The notes: generated by a model from the sequence alone, not told the origin. 64,000 bases of DNA from SG8-4 sp964598225 (GCA_964598225.1 CAZRBG010000025.1:8191-72190); one strand, 5' to 3'. Counted from the stretch's first letter, positions 33,373 to 42,091 are shown. Numbers and translations are program-made.

Positions 33373-33543
33373 TCAATCGACGACCTGCCGCCTCGGATTG
33401 ACGAGCACGCGGCCGCACTTGCGACATTCCTGCTCTCGATCATCCGCAAAGAATTCGACAGGTTCTCCGCAGCCGGAGCACTCTACATCGTAAATCTGGC
33501 CCGGCTTCAAAAACTTCTCTTCCTGTTTAGGACACCTGTGCAT
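33373..33543 (-). CDS. Stand-alone zinc-ribbon protein
   Basis: 56 residues from MHRCPKQEEKF with CSGCGEPVEFF and CRKCGRVLVNP. It matches the first 50 residues of the HD protein encoded 36 bases below (RCP, KP, I, VECSGCG, VEFF, C..CG..VNP), so one arose from duplication of the other. It may bind metal or act as a redox or assembly partner. GAGGG eight bases before the ATG at 33543 decides the start. Confidence 0.75.
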   Translation of the reverse strand: MHRCPKQEEKFLKPGQIYDVECSGCGEPVEFFADDREQECRKCGRVLVNPRRQVVD

Positions 33544-33579
33544 CCCTTTAGCCCTCTGCTTCAATTGATATATTTACGA

Positions 33580-33930
33580 CTATGTGCGAATCATAGTCAA
33601 CAACATTTTAAATCTTTCCTCGGCGTAAACAGCGTGAGGCACGTTCGCCGGCATAACAATAATCTCCCCCGCCGGCACCTGTCGGATTTGCCCCCCGATC
33701 GTCAAACTCGCACTACCATCGAGAACCTGAACAACGGCATCATAAGGCGAGGTGTGCTCGCTTAGCTTCTGACCCTTGTCGAAAGAAAACAGAGTGATGG
33801 TCCCGGAAGGTTTGTCCATTATCGTTTTGCTTACAACAGAGTCCGGCGAATAATCCGCCAAATCGTTCAATTTCCGCCCCTCTCCCAGACAAGCGGACAA
33901 TACACTGCTTTTTTCTCCTTCGATGGTCAT
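33580..33930 (-). CDS. Cupin-domain protein
   Basis: 116 residues, a single small cupin: SFDKGQKLSEHTSPYDAVVQVLDGSASLTIGG and PAGEIIVMPANVPHAVYAEERF. The metal ligands are His in EHT and His in PHAV. The acid ligand position is Asp (YDAVV) instead of Glu. Similar cupins are frequent neighbours of hcp in anaerobes; the function is unknown. It lies 12 bases after the regulator gene and 36 before the zinc ribbon. Confidence 0.85.
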   Translation of the reverse strand: MTIEGEKSSVLSACLGEGRKLNDLADYSPDSVVSKTIMDKPSGTITLFSFDKGQKLSEHTSPYDAVVQVLDGSASLTIGGQIRQVPAGEIIVMPANVPHAVYAEERFKMLLTMIRT

Positions 33931-33942
33931 ATTCTTCTTCCC

Positions 33943-34380
33943 TTAAGACTGCTTCGTTCTCTGTTTACTTCCATTCTTACCGCGGCAAAGATCGGCAAAG
34001 GTAATCTCGCCAAGACCGCCCCTGATGTTCTCTTGTACCGGGGCGAGCTTCTCCCTGACCGGACAATCCTCCTGACGGCCGCACGCATCGGAACTTAAGA
34101 GGCACCTGTTAATACTAATCGGCCCTTGAATGGCCTCCACAACCTCCAGCAAAGTTATTTCAGCCGGCGACCGTCCCAGAGCGAAACCCCCTTTTGGCCC
34201 CATACAACTGTCTATAAGTTTCGAGCCATGCAGTTTTTGCATTAGCTTACAGGCCAACGGGTACGATACGCCCTCTTCTTTTGCCGCCACTCGCGTTGAT
34301 ACGGGCCCCTGCCCGTATTCCTTGGCAAGATGCACCATCAGACGCACTGCATAATCTGTGTTTCTCCTGACTAAATCCAT
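33943..34380 (-). CDS. Rrf2-family regulator, likely Fe-S (NsrR/IscR-like)
   Basis: 145 residues. Winged helix MDLVRRNTDYAVRLMVHLAKEYGQG...VAAKEEGVSYPLACKLMQKLHGSKLIDSCMGPKGGFALGRSPAEITLLEVVEAIQGP, then three Cys (CLLSSDACGRQEDCPV) in the Rrf2 spacing that binds a cluster. NsrR-type members sense NO and repress hcp-like operons. It heads the run down to hcp and has an operator-like palindrome on its own promoter. The name is not certain because Rrf2 subtypes cannot be told apart by eye. Confidence 0.85.
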   Translation of the reverse strand: MDLVRRNTDYAVRLMVHLAKEYGQGPVSTRVAAKEEGVSYPLACKLMQKLHGSKLIDSCMGPKGGFALGRSPAEITLLEVVEAIQGPISINRCLLSSDACGRQEDCPVREKLAPVQENIRGGLGEITFADLCRGKNGSKQRTKQS

Positions 34381-34436
34381 TTCTACCTAAATGTCGTAAC
34401 TTTGAATTCTCTTTCCGATCCAACGACCACATATAC

Positions 34437-34469
34437 GACTAAAATAGTCCTACTTGTTCGCAAAGTCAA
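34437..34469 (-). promoter_or_regulatory. Promoter and palindromic operator of the Rrf2-hcp operon
   Basis: On the minus strand TTGACT (34469-34464), a 17-base spacer and TATTTT (34446-34441). A palindrome, GACTA-AAA-TAGTC on the plus strand (34437-34449), covers the -10 box. A repressor there would block polymerase; the Rrf2 protein encoded 57 bases below is the obvious candidate. Confidence 0.6.
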
Positions 34470-34557
34470 TAGGTAAAATGTTTTTTTTGAGGAATTTTCT
34501 ATTTTTTGTTTGTCCGGGCGGCACATCAGTCCTTTGCTTTGCGCCCTTATCCTTACA

Positions 34558-36306
34558 TTATCTTGCCGCGCCTATTTCTTCCAGGCCGATGGAAATCCTA
34601 AAATCCAGGCTTTTAGCAGAGGCAAATTTGTACTTGTTCGGTACTTCTACTATCACTTCACTTCCCCGGGCGGTGATCTCGAAACCTTCCGAAGGATCGC
34701 GATCCCGGATCACGTTGGCAAGCAGAAAAGCCTTCTCGATTCCATCGCCCGACCGGAAATTCGCCACTTCATCGGGCTGAGCCAGCCTCTGGCCGTCATA
34801 TATGGACTGATCCGGCATCTCTCCGAGCCATTCGTATACTTGGTCTATAGACATCGACTCAGTCATCCGGATAGAGACGGGATTACGCTCGACAGCGGCC
34901 TTGACAAACGGATCCCATTGGCAGCTCGACATATCACGATAGGCGTAAAAAGCCAGATCTGCCGTAACATTTTTTTCCCTTTGACTCTCAAGATATTCGA
35001 TTATCTCCTGCCTGGTTTGGCCGACTTTCACCTCAATAGCCTCAGACGGCAGAAAATTCTTATCCGAAGCGGGAAGATTCGCGTCGGTATGCAGAAAATC
35101 TGCAAGCTCGTCGACAAATTGCTCTGAATCAGAGATTACGGGGCTGATGAATTCTCGAAAAGCGGATCGCGATTCGGGGTTTCTCAGGTCGGGCTTATGC
35201 TTTTCGATCAGCTCTTCGAGTTTATCGCAGCGAATCCTGCCGGCTAGTTCGTAGTTAAGAAAATCCTCATCGGAGACTTCGTCCAGCAGCTTTTCAAATG
35301 TTTTGTCGCCGATCCTGTAGTTACTTCCGTGTTCGTACTGAAAGAGAACCTCGGCCTTGACAAACTGCGGATTACCGCGACAATCACGGCATATTTGAAA
35401 GAATTTTTGATAACGCTGGTTGGTCCGGAGAAAACTCGCAAACACCGAAAGCGACAACTCGCTCGTAAGATAACCGTCGAGCTTAATCATGAATTCTTCA
35501 TAAAGCTGCTTGTCTATAGTCGCCTCATCGTACAAACAATGCACGCATCCGCTGTTGTGAGCAACTATAGTGACGTTTTCATTGCGTAGCGCCCGCTGAG
35601 CCTTATTGGAGATAGCCGTGCCGTTGAACCACATATTCTTCGTAACAAGACGCCGGTTGTTGGTGAGTATGCCGCCGTGAAGATCGATAAAATTCTGCGA
35701 ATGCAGCGGCGTAAGTATCATATAGATGTCATCGAGAGGTATTTCACAGACAACAAACGCTGCGGCTACGTAAAGTGCCGCCAGTGAGACGCATTCTCCG
35801 GCCCCGGCCTTATAGCCTTCTTTTAAATGAAAGGCACTCATCGCTTCGACGGTCTCGGTCTTCCAGTACGGGATGATGTCCTCGTCATACTTGTCCAGGC
35901 CGAAGTGCCGTCTGATATCGACGTCGAAATAGTATTTGTCCCCGTGATAGCCGAACAGCGCATTACTCTGGGCTATTTGCTCGGGTGAAATGAATCGCTC
36001 GAATCTCTCGACCTCCCTGGCCTTGCTCGTGAGGCCCCACGTCTCGAGATCGAGATTGAACTCGAATTCGTCGATTATGAATTGCTTGAGACGCATCAGT
36101 TTTCTGTAGCTGGTCTTGCCCTCAAGCTTCTTGAAACAATCCCGGTCTCGCCAGCTCCAGACGATCGGGCTCATGATGTTGGCCAGGACCAGGCTGTACA
36201 TAAGCTCCGGAAACACGAAAATCTCCATATCCGAAAGCGTGATCGCAGATGAATGTTTTTCGAGTTGCTCCGAGTCCATTACCGATCGTTTGCTTTTACC
36301 GCTCAT
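34558..36306 (-). CDS. Unknown protein with a transglutaminase-like core
   Basis: 582 residues, no signal peptide or membrane helix. Residues 145-205 read EAMSAFHLKEGYKAGAGECVSLAALYVAAAFVVCEIPLDDIYMILTPLHSQNFIDLHGG. The GECVSLA Cys, followed after 30-odd residues by His (LHSQN) and Asp (FIDLHG), has the order of a transglutaminase/Cys-protease triad. A cluster of Cys/His follows (AHNSGCVHC and FQICRDCRG). The remainder is helical. I cannot name a family. The start lies next to the arsC stop, so it probably ends the stress run. Confidence 0.6.
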   Translation of the reverse strand: MSGKSKRSVMDSEQLEKHSSAITLSDMEIFVFPELMYSLVLANIMSPIVWSWRDRDCFKKLEGKTSYRKLMRLKQFIIDEFEFNLDLETWGLTSKAREVERFERFISPEQIAQSNALFGYHGDKYYFDVDIRRHFGLDKYDEDIIPYWKTETVEAMSAFHLKEGYKAGAGECVSLAALYVAAAFVVCEIPLDDIYMILTPLHSQNFIDLHGGILTNNRRLVTKNMWFNGTAISNKAQRALRNENVTIVAHNSGCVHCLYDEATIDKQLYEEFMIKLDGYLTSELSLSVFASFLRTNQRYQKFFQICRDCRGNPQFVKAEVLFQYEHGSNYRIGDKTFEKLLDEVSDEDFLNYELAGRIRCDKLEELIEKHKPDLRNPESRSAFREFISPVISDSEQFVDELADFLHTDANLPASDKNFLPSEAIEVKVGQTRQEIIEYLESQREKNVTADLAFYAYRDMSSCQWDPFVKAAVERNPVSIRMTESMSIDQVYEWLGEMPDQSIYDGQRLAQPDEVANFRSGDGIEKAFLLANVIRDRDPSEGFEITARGSEVIVEVPNKYKFASAKSLDFRISIGLEEIGAAR

Positions 36307-36747
36307 TTAAGCGTCACCCTCCAGGCTCTCAGGAAGCGTTTCCACAAAGGCTCTGATTTCGTCACGCGTCCGGCGAAAAGCCGCGATGATCTGATCGTCG
36401 GTGCCTATCATCATGACCGGATCGTTGAAAGCCCTATGCACAAGCTTGGCTTCGCCGGTAAATACCGGGCACTGCTCTTTTGCGTTATCGCACAATGTTA
36501 TAACGTAGTCGAATTCTACATCAGCAAACTCATCCACGTGCTGGGATTTGTGTGACGAGATGTCCACTCCCTCCTCAGCCATAACCTTTATGGCTCGCGA
36601 ACTGACGCCGGCCGGCCAGACGCCGGCGGAGTGTGTCTCGATGACGTCGGACTTGAGGTGCCTGGCCCAGCCTTCGGCCATCTGGCTCCGGCAGGCATTA
36701 CCAGTGCAAAGAAACAGGATTTTAGTTTTAGTCGCGCTGTCGGCCAT
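36307..36747 (-). CDS. arsC: Arsenate reductase, thioredoxin-linked (LMW-PTP fold)
   Basis: 146 residues. P-loop LFLCTGNACRSQMAEG (CX5R) at residues 11-27 and the redox pair in TLCDNAKEQCPVF match thioredoxin-coupled ArsC, which reduces arsenate to arsenite. A phosphatase role is less likely given the Cys pair. The start overlaps the end of the DUF2400 gene by 20 bases. No efflux pump gene is adjacent except the more distant permease at 26352-27392. Confidence 0.85.
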   Translation of the reverse strand: MADSATKTKILFLCTGNACRSQMAEGWARHLKSDVIETHSAGVWPAGVSSRAIKVMAEEGVDISSHKSQHVDEFADVEFDYVITLCDNAKEQCPVFTGEAKLVHRAFNDPVMMIGTDDQIIAAFRRTRDEIRAFVETLPESLEGDA

Positions 36748-37636
36748 CGGAGTTTTCCGCCTTTTTTAAGAAATCTGTTCCATTTTCACGACGACTACAA
36801 TAACCAAGCAGCTCACAGTCGCCGCATTCTGGTCGATAGCTGCCGTCGCAGTTCTCCACGATCCCTATCCGGGACAATGCAAAATCGTATTTTACCGGAT
36901 CGTCCGGTTCGATTTCAACAAAACTCTCGGTTATTTCCACCGCCGCCGACAGATTAATCGTCCTTCGGTCATAAAGCCCCAGAATCTTGCACAGTCGGCC
37001 CATGTGGACGTCCACCGGGACTAACAGCTTTGACTTATCCACAGACTTCCACAGGCCGAGATCGACTTCATCTTCTCTGACCATCCATCTAAGAAACAAA
37101 TTCATTCTCTTACATGCACTACCCCTGGCCGGGCTCGAAAGTAAATACTTGATCCCGCCGCTTAGACTGCCTTTATGTCTATCGGCGTGCATTGCATACA
37201 GAGAATCGCAGAATCTCGACAGTGCCGCCACAATATTGACATCGCCGGCATCGTAGCCCTGAACGAAAAATTCCTCGATGCTGCCGAACCGTTCGTAGAT
37301 ATTCCTTAACAATTCAAGCAAGTCCGATATGTCGTCGCCGGTAGTGAAACGGTGCTTGAAATCCCTGAGTTGCGACCTTTTGTGCGAATCGAAAGCCAGA
37401 ACAAATCCCGACGGGCTTTTTCCCATGTACTCCAACAATCGGGACAGGCTCTTCTCTATCTGCCGGACTCTGCCGTACGCAAGGCCCGAGGCCAGAAGCC
37501 CGACAACCTCGACGTCCGTCCGCTTGGAATATCGATAGAGAAACTGCAACGGATCCGGCTTGACAAGCCGGCGATGGTTGTACTTCGCGTATATGTTCTC
37601 AAGTATCCGTCTAAGCTCGATGTTCTTTTCGCTCAT
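36728..37636 (-). CDS. TIGR02757/DUF2400 family protein
   Basis: 302 residues. LLASGLAYGRVRQIEKSLSRLLEYMG, NLFLRWMVREDEVDLGLWKSVDKSKLLVPVDVHMGRLCKILGL and a C-terminal CDGSYRPECGDCELLGYC Cys cluster are the family features. The helix-hairpin-helix-like region and Fe-S-type Cys recall DNA glycosylases, but the activity is not established. Confidence 0.85.
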   Translation of the reverse strand: MSEKNIELRRILENIYAKYNHRRLVKPDPLQFLYRYSKRTDVEVVGLLASGLAYGRVRQIEKSLSRLLEYMGKSPSGFVLAFDSHKRSQLRDFKHRFTTGDDISDLLELLRNIYERFGSIEEFFVQGYDAGDVNIVAALSRFCDSLYAMHADRHKGSLSGGIKYLLSSPARGSACKRMNLFLRWMVREDEVDLGLWKSVDKSKLLVPVDVHMGRLCKILGLYDRRTINLSAAVEITESFVEIEPDDPVKYDFALSRIGIVENCDGSYRPECGDCELLGYCSRRENGTDFLKKAENSDGRQRD

Positions 37637-37657
37637 CTTCGGTTATTTACAGCTTAC

Positions 37658-38470
37658 TCACTGAAACATAAGCAAACTCAAGGCCATGACCATCATGCCC
37701 CCAACCAATCCATAAGCCGCCAGATGGTGCTCGCCGTACTCCTGGGCGGCCGGCAAAAGTTCGTCTAAAGAGATGAAAACCATGATTCCGGCGACAGATG
37801 CGAAAAGCACACCGAAAACTACGTCTGTAAAGAACTTAAAAACGATCGCATATCCGATTACCGCACCCACCGGTTCGGCCAGACCCGAGAGAAACGAATA
37901 TAGAAATGCCTTCTTCCTGCTGCCGGTAGCGTAGAATATCGGGACCGAAACCGCCACGCCTTCGGGTATGTTGTGAATAGCTATTGCAACTGCGATAGCC
38001 ATGCCCAGCTTAACGTCTTTAAGAGCACTAACGAAGGTGGCGAGTCCCTCGGGAAAATTGTGAATTGCGATAGCCAACGCCGTGAATAGTCCCATCCGAT
38101 ACAGTCTCTTGAACTTGGCCGCCTGTTGCGGCATGTCCATTTCTTCGGCCCTGTGAAGTTCGTGAGGATTCTCGAACGAAGGGACCATCCGGTCGATTAC
38201 GCCGATGAAGATAAGCCCACCGAAAAAAGCGGCGGCGGTGGCCCAATACCCCCTGACCTCACCCATCTCGGCGACGAGCGCCTCCCTGGCCTTGACGAAT
38301 ATCTCCACGAACGAGACGTAGATCATAACTCCGGCGGAAAAACCAAGGGCTAATGTGAGCGTTCTTGTGCTGGTTCTCTTAGCAAAGAAAGCCAGCGCAC
38401 TGCCGATCCCGGTCGACAAACCGGCAAACAGCGTCAATCCAAACGCTATCAATACTGCCTCAGAATCCAT
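37658..38470 (-). CDS. zupT: ZIP-family zinc/metal transporter
   Basis: 270 residues with eight predicted helices. The metal-binding helices carry HNFPEGLATF and HNIPEGVAVS, the ZIP signatures. It imports Zn2+ or Fe2+ into the cytoplasm. It begins 4 bases after the COQ7-like gene ends, consistent with a metal-supply role for the iron proteins of this cluster. Confidence 0.9.
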   Translation of the reverse strand: MDSEAVLIAFGLTLFAGLSTGIGSALAFFAKRTSTRTLTLALGFSAGVMIYVSFVEIFVKAREALVAEMGEVRGYWATAAAFFGGLIFIGVIDRMVPSFENPHELHRAEEMDMPQQAAKFKRLYRMGLFTALAIAIHNFPEGLATFVSALKDVKLGMAIAVAIAIHNIPEGVAVSVPIFYATGSRKKAFLYSFLSGLAEPVGAVIGYAIVFKFFTDVVFGVLFASVAGIMVFISLDELLPAAQEYGEHHLAAYGLVGGMMVMALSLLMFQ

Positions 38471-38474
38471 GTTT

Positions 38475-39020
38475 CTACCGGTCCGTTCCCGAATCCAGCA
38501 TCTTTTTCCATCTGCTTATGTGGCCGTCCTCATCTGCCTGGTCCTTTTCGATGATTTTTCGGGTGTCGTCGTCCCAGTCGATAGTATCGAGGAGCTCGGC
38601 GTAATGTTGGACCGCTTTTGTCTCGACCCAGATGCCGGTCTTAAGAATTTTCTCTTTGCCGAGAATCCGCGAGCCGAATCCGAATACAAAACCGACGATC
38701 CAGAAAGACCACCTTATTATGCTCGGCCGAAACCCGAATTCATAGAGCTTAACCTGAAAATCCTGGTAATGAGTCATTTCGTTACACATTGCCGCAACTA
38801 ACTGACGATTCAGCTCGGAGTCTTCCCCGGTCATCTGAAACCTGTAGATGGTCGACGCCATCAGCTCGAGAGTATTCAAAGTTCGAAGTCCCTTTCTTAT
38901 GTCCTTGAGCCTACGGGGTTCCATCTGCCGGCCCCTGATCTTAAAATCCTCAGATCGCAACTGAGGACGGACTATCGAAATATCGTAAGATGCCTCACTC
39001 TTGGTTTTCTGTTCACTCAT
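38475..39020 (-). CDS. COQ7-like ferritin-fold protein
   Basis: 181 residues. Diiron ligands appear as LNTLELMAS (E), CNEMTHYQDF (E..H), WVETKAVQHY (E..H) and ADEDGHISRW (E..H). COQ7 hydroxylates demethoxyubiquinone, but no other ubiquinone genes are here and an anaerobe of this group would use menaquinone. A rubrerythrin-type peroxidase or another diiron function is more likely in this neighbourhood. A hydrophobic patch (WSFWIVGFVFGFGS) suits membrane association. Confidence 0.7.
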   Translation of the reverse strand: MSEQKTKSEASYDISIVRPQLRSEDFKIRGRQMEPRRLKDIRKGLRTLNTLELMASTIYRFQMTGEDSELNRQLVAAMCNEMTHYQDFQVKLYEFGFRPSIIRWSFWIVGFVFGFGSRILGKEKILKTGIWVETKAVQHYAELLDTIDWDDDTRKIIEKDQADEDGHISRWKKMLDSGTDR

Positions 39021-39060
39021 ACTTCAATCTCTTTCAAAGCCCATTGATTATTCCCGCAGT

Positions 39061-40608
39061 TCAACCCTGCAATAATGAACGCCATTGCCGCCCATCGGCG
39101 TTGAGGAGCCTGTCCGCCCGTTCGAAACTCTCACAGCCGGCGGGATAAATGTCCGGCTCGGCACTCGATTGCTCCCACGCCCGAAGAATCGGCGTAATCA
39201 GCCCCCAGGAAACTTCGACGTCATCCTGTCTTGTGAACAGCGTCTGATCGCCAACCATGCAATCGAGCAGCAATCTCTGGTAAGCCTCGGGCATCTCGGT
39301 CGAGAATACGCTCTCGTAGCTGAAATTCATCTTCAGCGTGTCCATGCAGATTTTCGAGCCGGGCCTCTTGGCCTGAAAACTCAGCGATATGCCCTCTTCC
39401 GGCTGGATCCGAAGCACAAGAGTGTTCGCAGGCAGTTCGTCGAGACCAACCGACGAAAACATCGAATAAGGGACGTGCTTGAAGGTTATCGCGATTTCCG
39501 TGTTCTTTGCGGCCAGCCTCTTGCCGGTTCTCAAATAGAACGGAATGTTTTGCCACCTCCAGTTATCGACGAACAGCCTGGCTGCGACGTAGGTCTCAGT
39601 CCTCGAATCGGGACCAACTTCGAATTCATCCCGATAACCTCTCACTTCTTTGCCGTTGATTCGACCCGGCCCGTACTGTCCACGTACGAAGTTATCGTCC
39701 AGCTTGTCGAGGTCGAACGGCCTGATCGAACGCAGCAGCTTGGCCTTCTCGTCGCGGACGTAATCTGCCTCAAATGATATGGGCGGTTCCATAGCCACCA
39801 GAGTGAGCATCTGGAGCACGTGATTCTGAAACATATCTCGAAGGGCGCCGGCCGAATCATAATAGCCCGCCCTGTGCTCGACTCCCACGGTTTCGGCTAT
39901 TGTTATCTGCACGTTGTCGATGTAATTGCGGTTCCAGATCGGCTCATAAATAGTATTGGCGAACCGCATCATCAGTATATTCTGAACCGTTTCCTTGCCG
40001 AGATAATGGTCGATACGATATATCTGGGACTCTTTGAAGCATTGGCCCAGATTGCTGTTAAGTTCAATTGCGCTTTCCAGGTCTCTGCCGAAAGGCTTTT
40101 CGACAACCAACCTCGTCTTTAGCCCGCGGTTGCTCTCATCCGGACAGGCCAGGTCCGCCTTACCGAGACGTTCGACTATTGTCGTGTACAAGAAAGGCGG
40201 CACCGATAGATAGAACACATGGCTGTCATTGACCTCGTGTCTGAAGTCCAACTTGGTGAGTTTGTCTTTGATTCGCCGGTACAGACCGATGTCATCATAG
40301 GAACCGTCCTGATAATAAAGCCGATTTGTAAAAGAAAGTAAATCTTCTGTTGACACTGCACCGATGATGTCGCGAATCGATTGCTCGGCTTTGTTGCGAA
40401 ACTTCTCGTCCGAAAACTTCTTTCGGCCACACCCCAGAATATAAAACCTCTCATCGAGAAGATCGTCCGTATAAAGCCGGAAAATGCTCACAAGGAGCTT
40501 TCTATGAACGAGATCTCCCGAGGCGCCGAAAACGATGAGCGCATTAGGGCCGGCAGCCGCCTCTGCACAGAGAATTTCTCTCTTACTTATGTATGGCTCG
40601 ATTTCCAT
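39061..40608 (-). CDS. zwf: Glucose-6-phosphate 1-dehydrogenase
   Basis: 515 residues from MEIEPYISKRE. The NADP Rossmann motif is FGASGDLVHRK, the substrate site RIDHYLGKETVQN, and the third block EKPFGRDLESA. It makes NADPH from glucose-6-phosphate. The location among peroxide-scavenging genes suggests that it supplies reductant for them. ATG at 40608 has GGCGGGG eight bases upstream; TTG at 40641 is less likely. Confidence 0.95.
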   Translation of the reverse strand: MEIEPYISKREILCAEAAAGPNALIVFGASGDLVHRKLLVSIFRLYTDDLLDERFYILGCGRKKFSDEKFRNKAEQSIRDIIGAVSTEDLLSFTNRLYYQDGSYDDIGLYRRIKDKLTKLDFRHEVNDSHVFYLSVPPFLYTTIVERLGKADLACPDESNRGLKTRLVVEKPFGRDLESAIELNSNLGQCFKESQIYRIDHYLGKETVQNILMMRFANTIYEPIWNRNYIDNVQITIAETVGVEHRAGYYDSAGALRDMFQNHVLQMLTLVAMEPPISFEADYVRDEKAKLLRSIRPFDLDKLDDNFVRGQYGPGRINGKEVRGYRDEFEVGPDSRTETYVAARLFVDNWRWQNIPFYLRTGKRLAAKNTEIAITFKHVPYSMFSSVGLDELPANTLVLRIQPEEGISLSFQAKRPGSKICMDTLKMNFSYESVFSTEMPEAYQRLLLDCMVGDQTLFTRQDDVEVSWGLITPILRAWEQSSAEPDIYPAGCESFERADRLLNADGRQWRSLLQG

Positions 40609-40670
40609 AGCAGACGCCCCGCCGTCCGGCCGGGAATCCAACAGTTACATCACTGTTTTGCAGACAGTTA

Positions 40671-40832
40671 TTAATCAATCGACTCAAAATCATCCTGGCT
40701 GGCGCCGCAATCGGGGCATACCCAGTCATCGGGCAGATCTTCAAAGGCCGTACCGGCCTCGACACCGTTATCGGGATCACCAACGGCCGGATCGTAAACA
40801 TATCCACACAAAAGGCATTTATACTTCTTCAT
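40671..40832 (-). CDS. Rubredoxin
   Basis: 53 residues. MKKYKCLLCGYVYDPAVGDP and VCPDCGASQDDF show the two CXXCG iron-binding loops. Length and sequence are those of a standard rubredoxin. It carries electrons to rubrerythrin, desulfoferrodoxin or FprA, all encoded just above. AAGGAG eight bases before the ATG. Confidence 0.97.
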   Translation of the reverse strand: MKKYKCLLCGYVYDPAVGDPDNGVEAGTAFEDLPDDWVCPDCGASQDDFESID

Positions 40833-40998
40833 TTTTCAAACTCCTTTTCTTGATGTCTCTTCTTACATTTCTTCCATGCCGGCTGACTCACCGGCTTAAA
40901 CAGTTTTCCGACGAATTATACACGCTGGAAGGTCGGATTCAAGCGAACGGCCTGTATTGCTGAAGCATCTGATTCGCAAACAGGTTTCGGCGCCGACT

Positions 40999-41481
40999 TC
41001 ATTTCAGCAATTCATCGAGTATTTCAATGTGCCCCATCTCTTGCTCTATAACCTCATCGATCTTGTCCCTGGCCGCGTTATCCGTGGCAAAATCCTTCAG
41101 ACCCTCGTAGAACGTGATGGATTCTTTTTCCTTTTGAATTGCTCTTTTCAGTATATCTGTTTTGCTTTCGTGGCCCTTTAACTCAGCGGACGGATCAGAC
41201 CTTATGCCGAATACGGCAAGACCGGCCATCGCTCTTGGATCTGTCACAGTCCTCTGTGTCCTCGAAGTACCCGCCGTTCTGCGCAATGCAGACAGTCGTT
41301 CCTTCATGCCGGCAAATACACGCGCGTGATCGACTTCCCAGTCCGCGAGTCGCAGCAGCGTATCACAGATCGTATCGTCATCAAATATTTCTGCCGCCCT
41401 TCGGTAAAATGCCGCACCGTTGCGCTCGATTTGGTCGGCGATTTCGAAAATTCCGCAACTATCGAACGTATCAGCCATCAT
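40999..41481 (-). CDS. Rubrerythrin-like ferritin-fold protein
   Basis: 160 residues from MMADTFDSCG, with no rubredoxin domain. EIADQIERNGAAFYRRAAE, DWEVDHARVF, ITFYEGLK and EVIEQEMGHIEIL give four helices with the Glu/His diiron ligands. The start at 41481 has GGGAAAG at five bases; longer in-frame readings are less likely. The gene is paralogous to the next one up. Confidence 0.8.
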   Translation of the reverse strand: MMADTFDSCGIFEIADQIERNGAAFYRRAAEIFDDDTICDTLLRLADWEVDHARVFAGMKERLSALRRTAGTSRTQRTVTDPRAMAGLAVFGIRSDPSAELKGHESKTDILKRAIQKEKESITFYEGLKDFATDNAARDKIDEVIEQEMGHIEILDELLK

Positions 41482-41603
41482 TGTGACTTTCCCGGTCGGC
41501 ACGTGATAAAAGTCTGCATGAGATTCGACAACAGAAGCCCGACAACATAATCGGATGCACTCTCGATGATAAAGAAATTCCTGTTTTGTTCCGCGCACAC
41601 CGA

Positions 41604-42089
41604 CTACTTCAGAGCCTCCAGTTCCTTGTTCAAGATGGCGACGTGCTGGATTTCTTCCTTGATTATGTCTTCGACCTTGTCCTTACCGGCCGCGGGTGAG
41701 ACGGAGGCTTTCAAACCCACATAGAACGCGATTGAGTCTTTTTCCACGCCTATAGCCATCTTTAAAATCTCTTCCGGAGTATTCTTACCATCCAGTTGCT
41801 CTGCGGGATCCACATTCAGATTGAAGACGTGGCCGTCCGCCATCACGCGCAAATACATCTGCGCCTGGTCGTCCGGATCGAAAATGGGAGGATCGGCATC
41901 GCCGCGGGGAAGTTCGGCGCGCATTTTCGCAAAAGTCTTCTCATGAACATCTTCCCACTTTGCCAGTTCGAGCAAAAGGTCCCGGACGTCAGGAAACTTT
42001 TCCGCCGCCGCACGGTAGAACTTACTGCCGTTTCTTTCGATCTGCTCGGCCATTTCGAAAACTTCATCGGCGTTAAAGGGTACTGCCAT
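41604..42089 (-). CDS. Rubrerythrin-like ferritin-fold protein
   Basis: 161 residues. EMAEQIERNGSKFYRAAAEKF, KWEDVHEKTFAKM, DSIAFYVGLK and DIIKEEIQHVAIL show the same diiron helices as its downstream paralogue. No rubredoxin domain. It starts 2 bases after the ferritin stop and is surely co-transcribed. It probably reduces peroxide with rubredoxin as donor. Confidence 0.85.
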   Translation of the reverse strand: MAVPFNADEVFEMAEQIERNGSKFYRAAAEKFPDVRDLLLELAKWEDVHEKTFAKMRAELPRGDADPPIFDPDDQAQMYLRVMADGHVFNLNVDPAEQLDGKNTPEEILKMAIGVEKDSIAFYVGLKASVSPAAGKDKVEDIIKEEIQHVAILNKELEALK

Positions 42090-42091
42090 AA

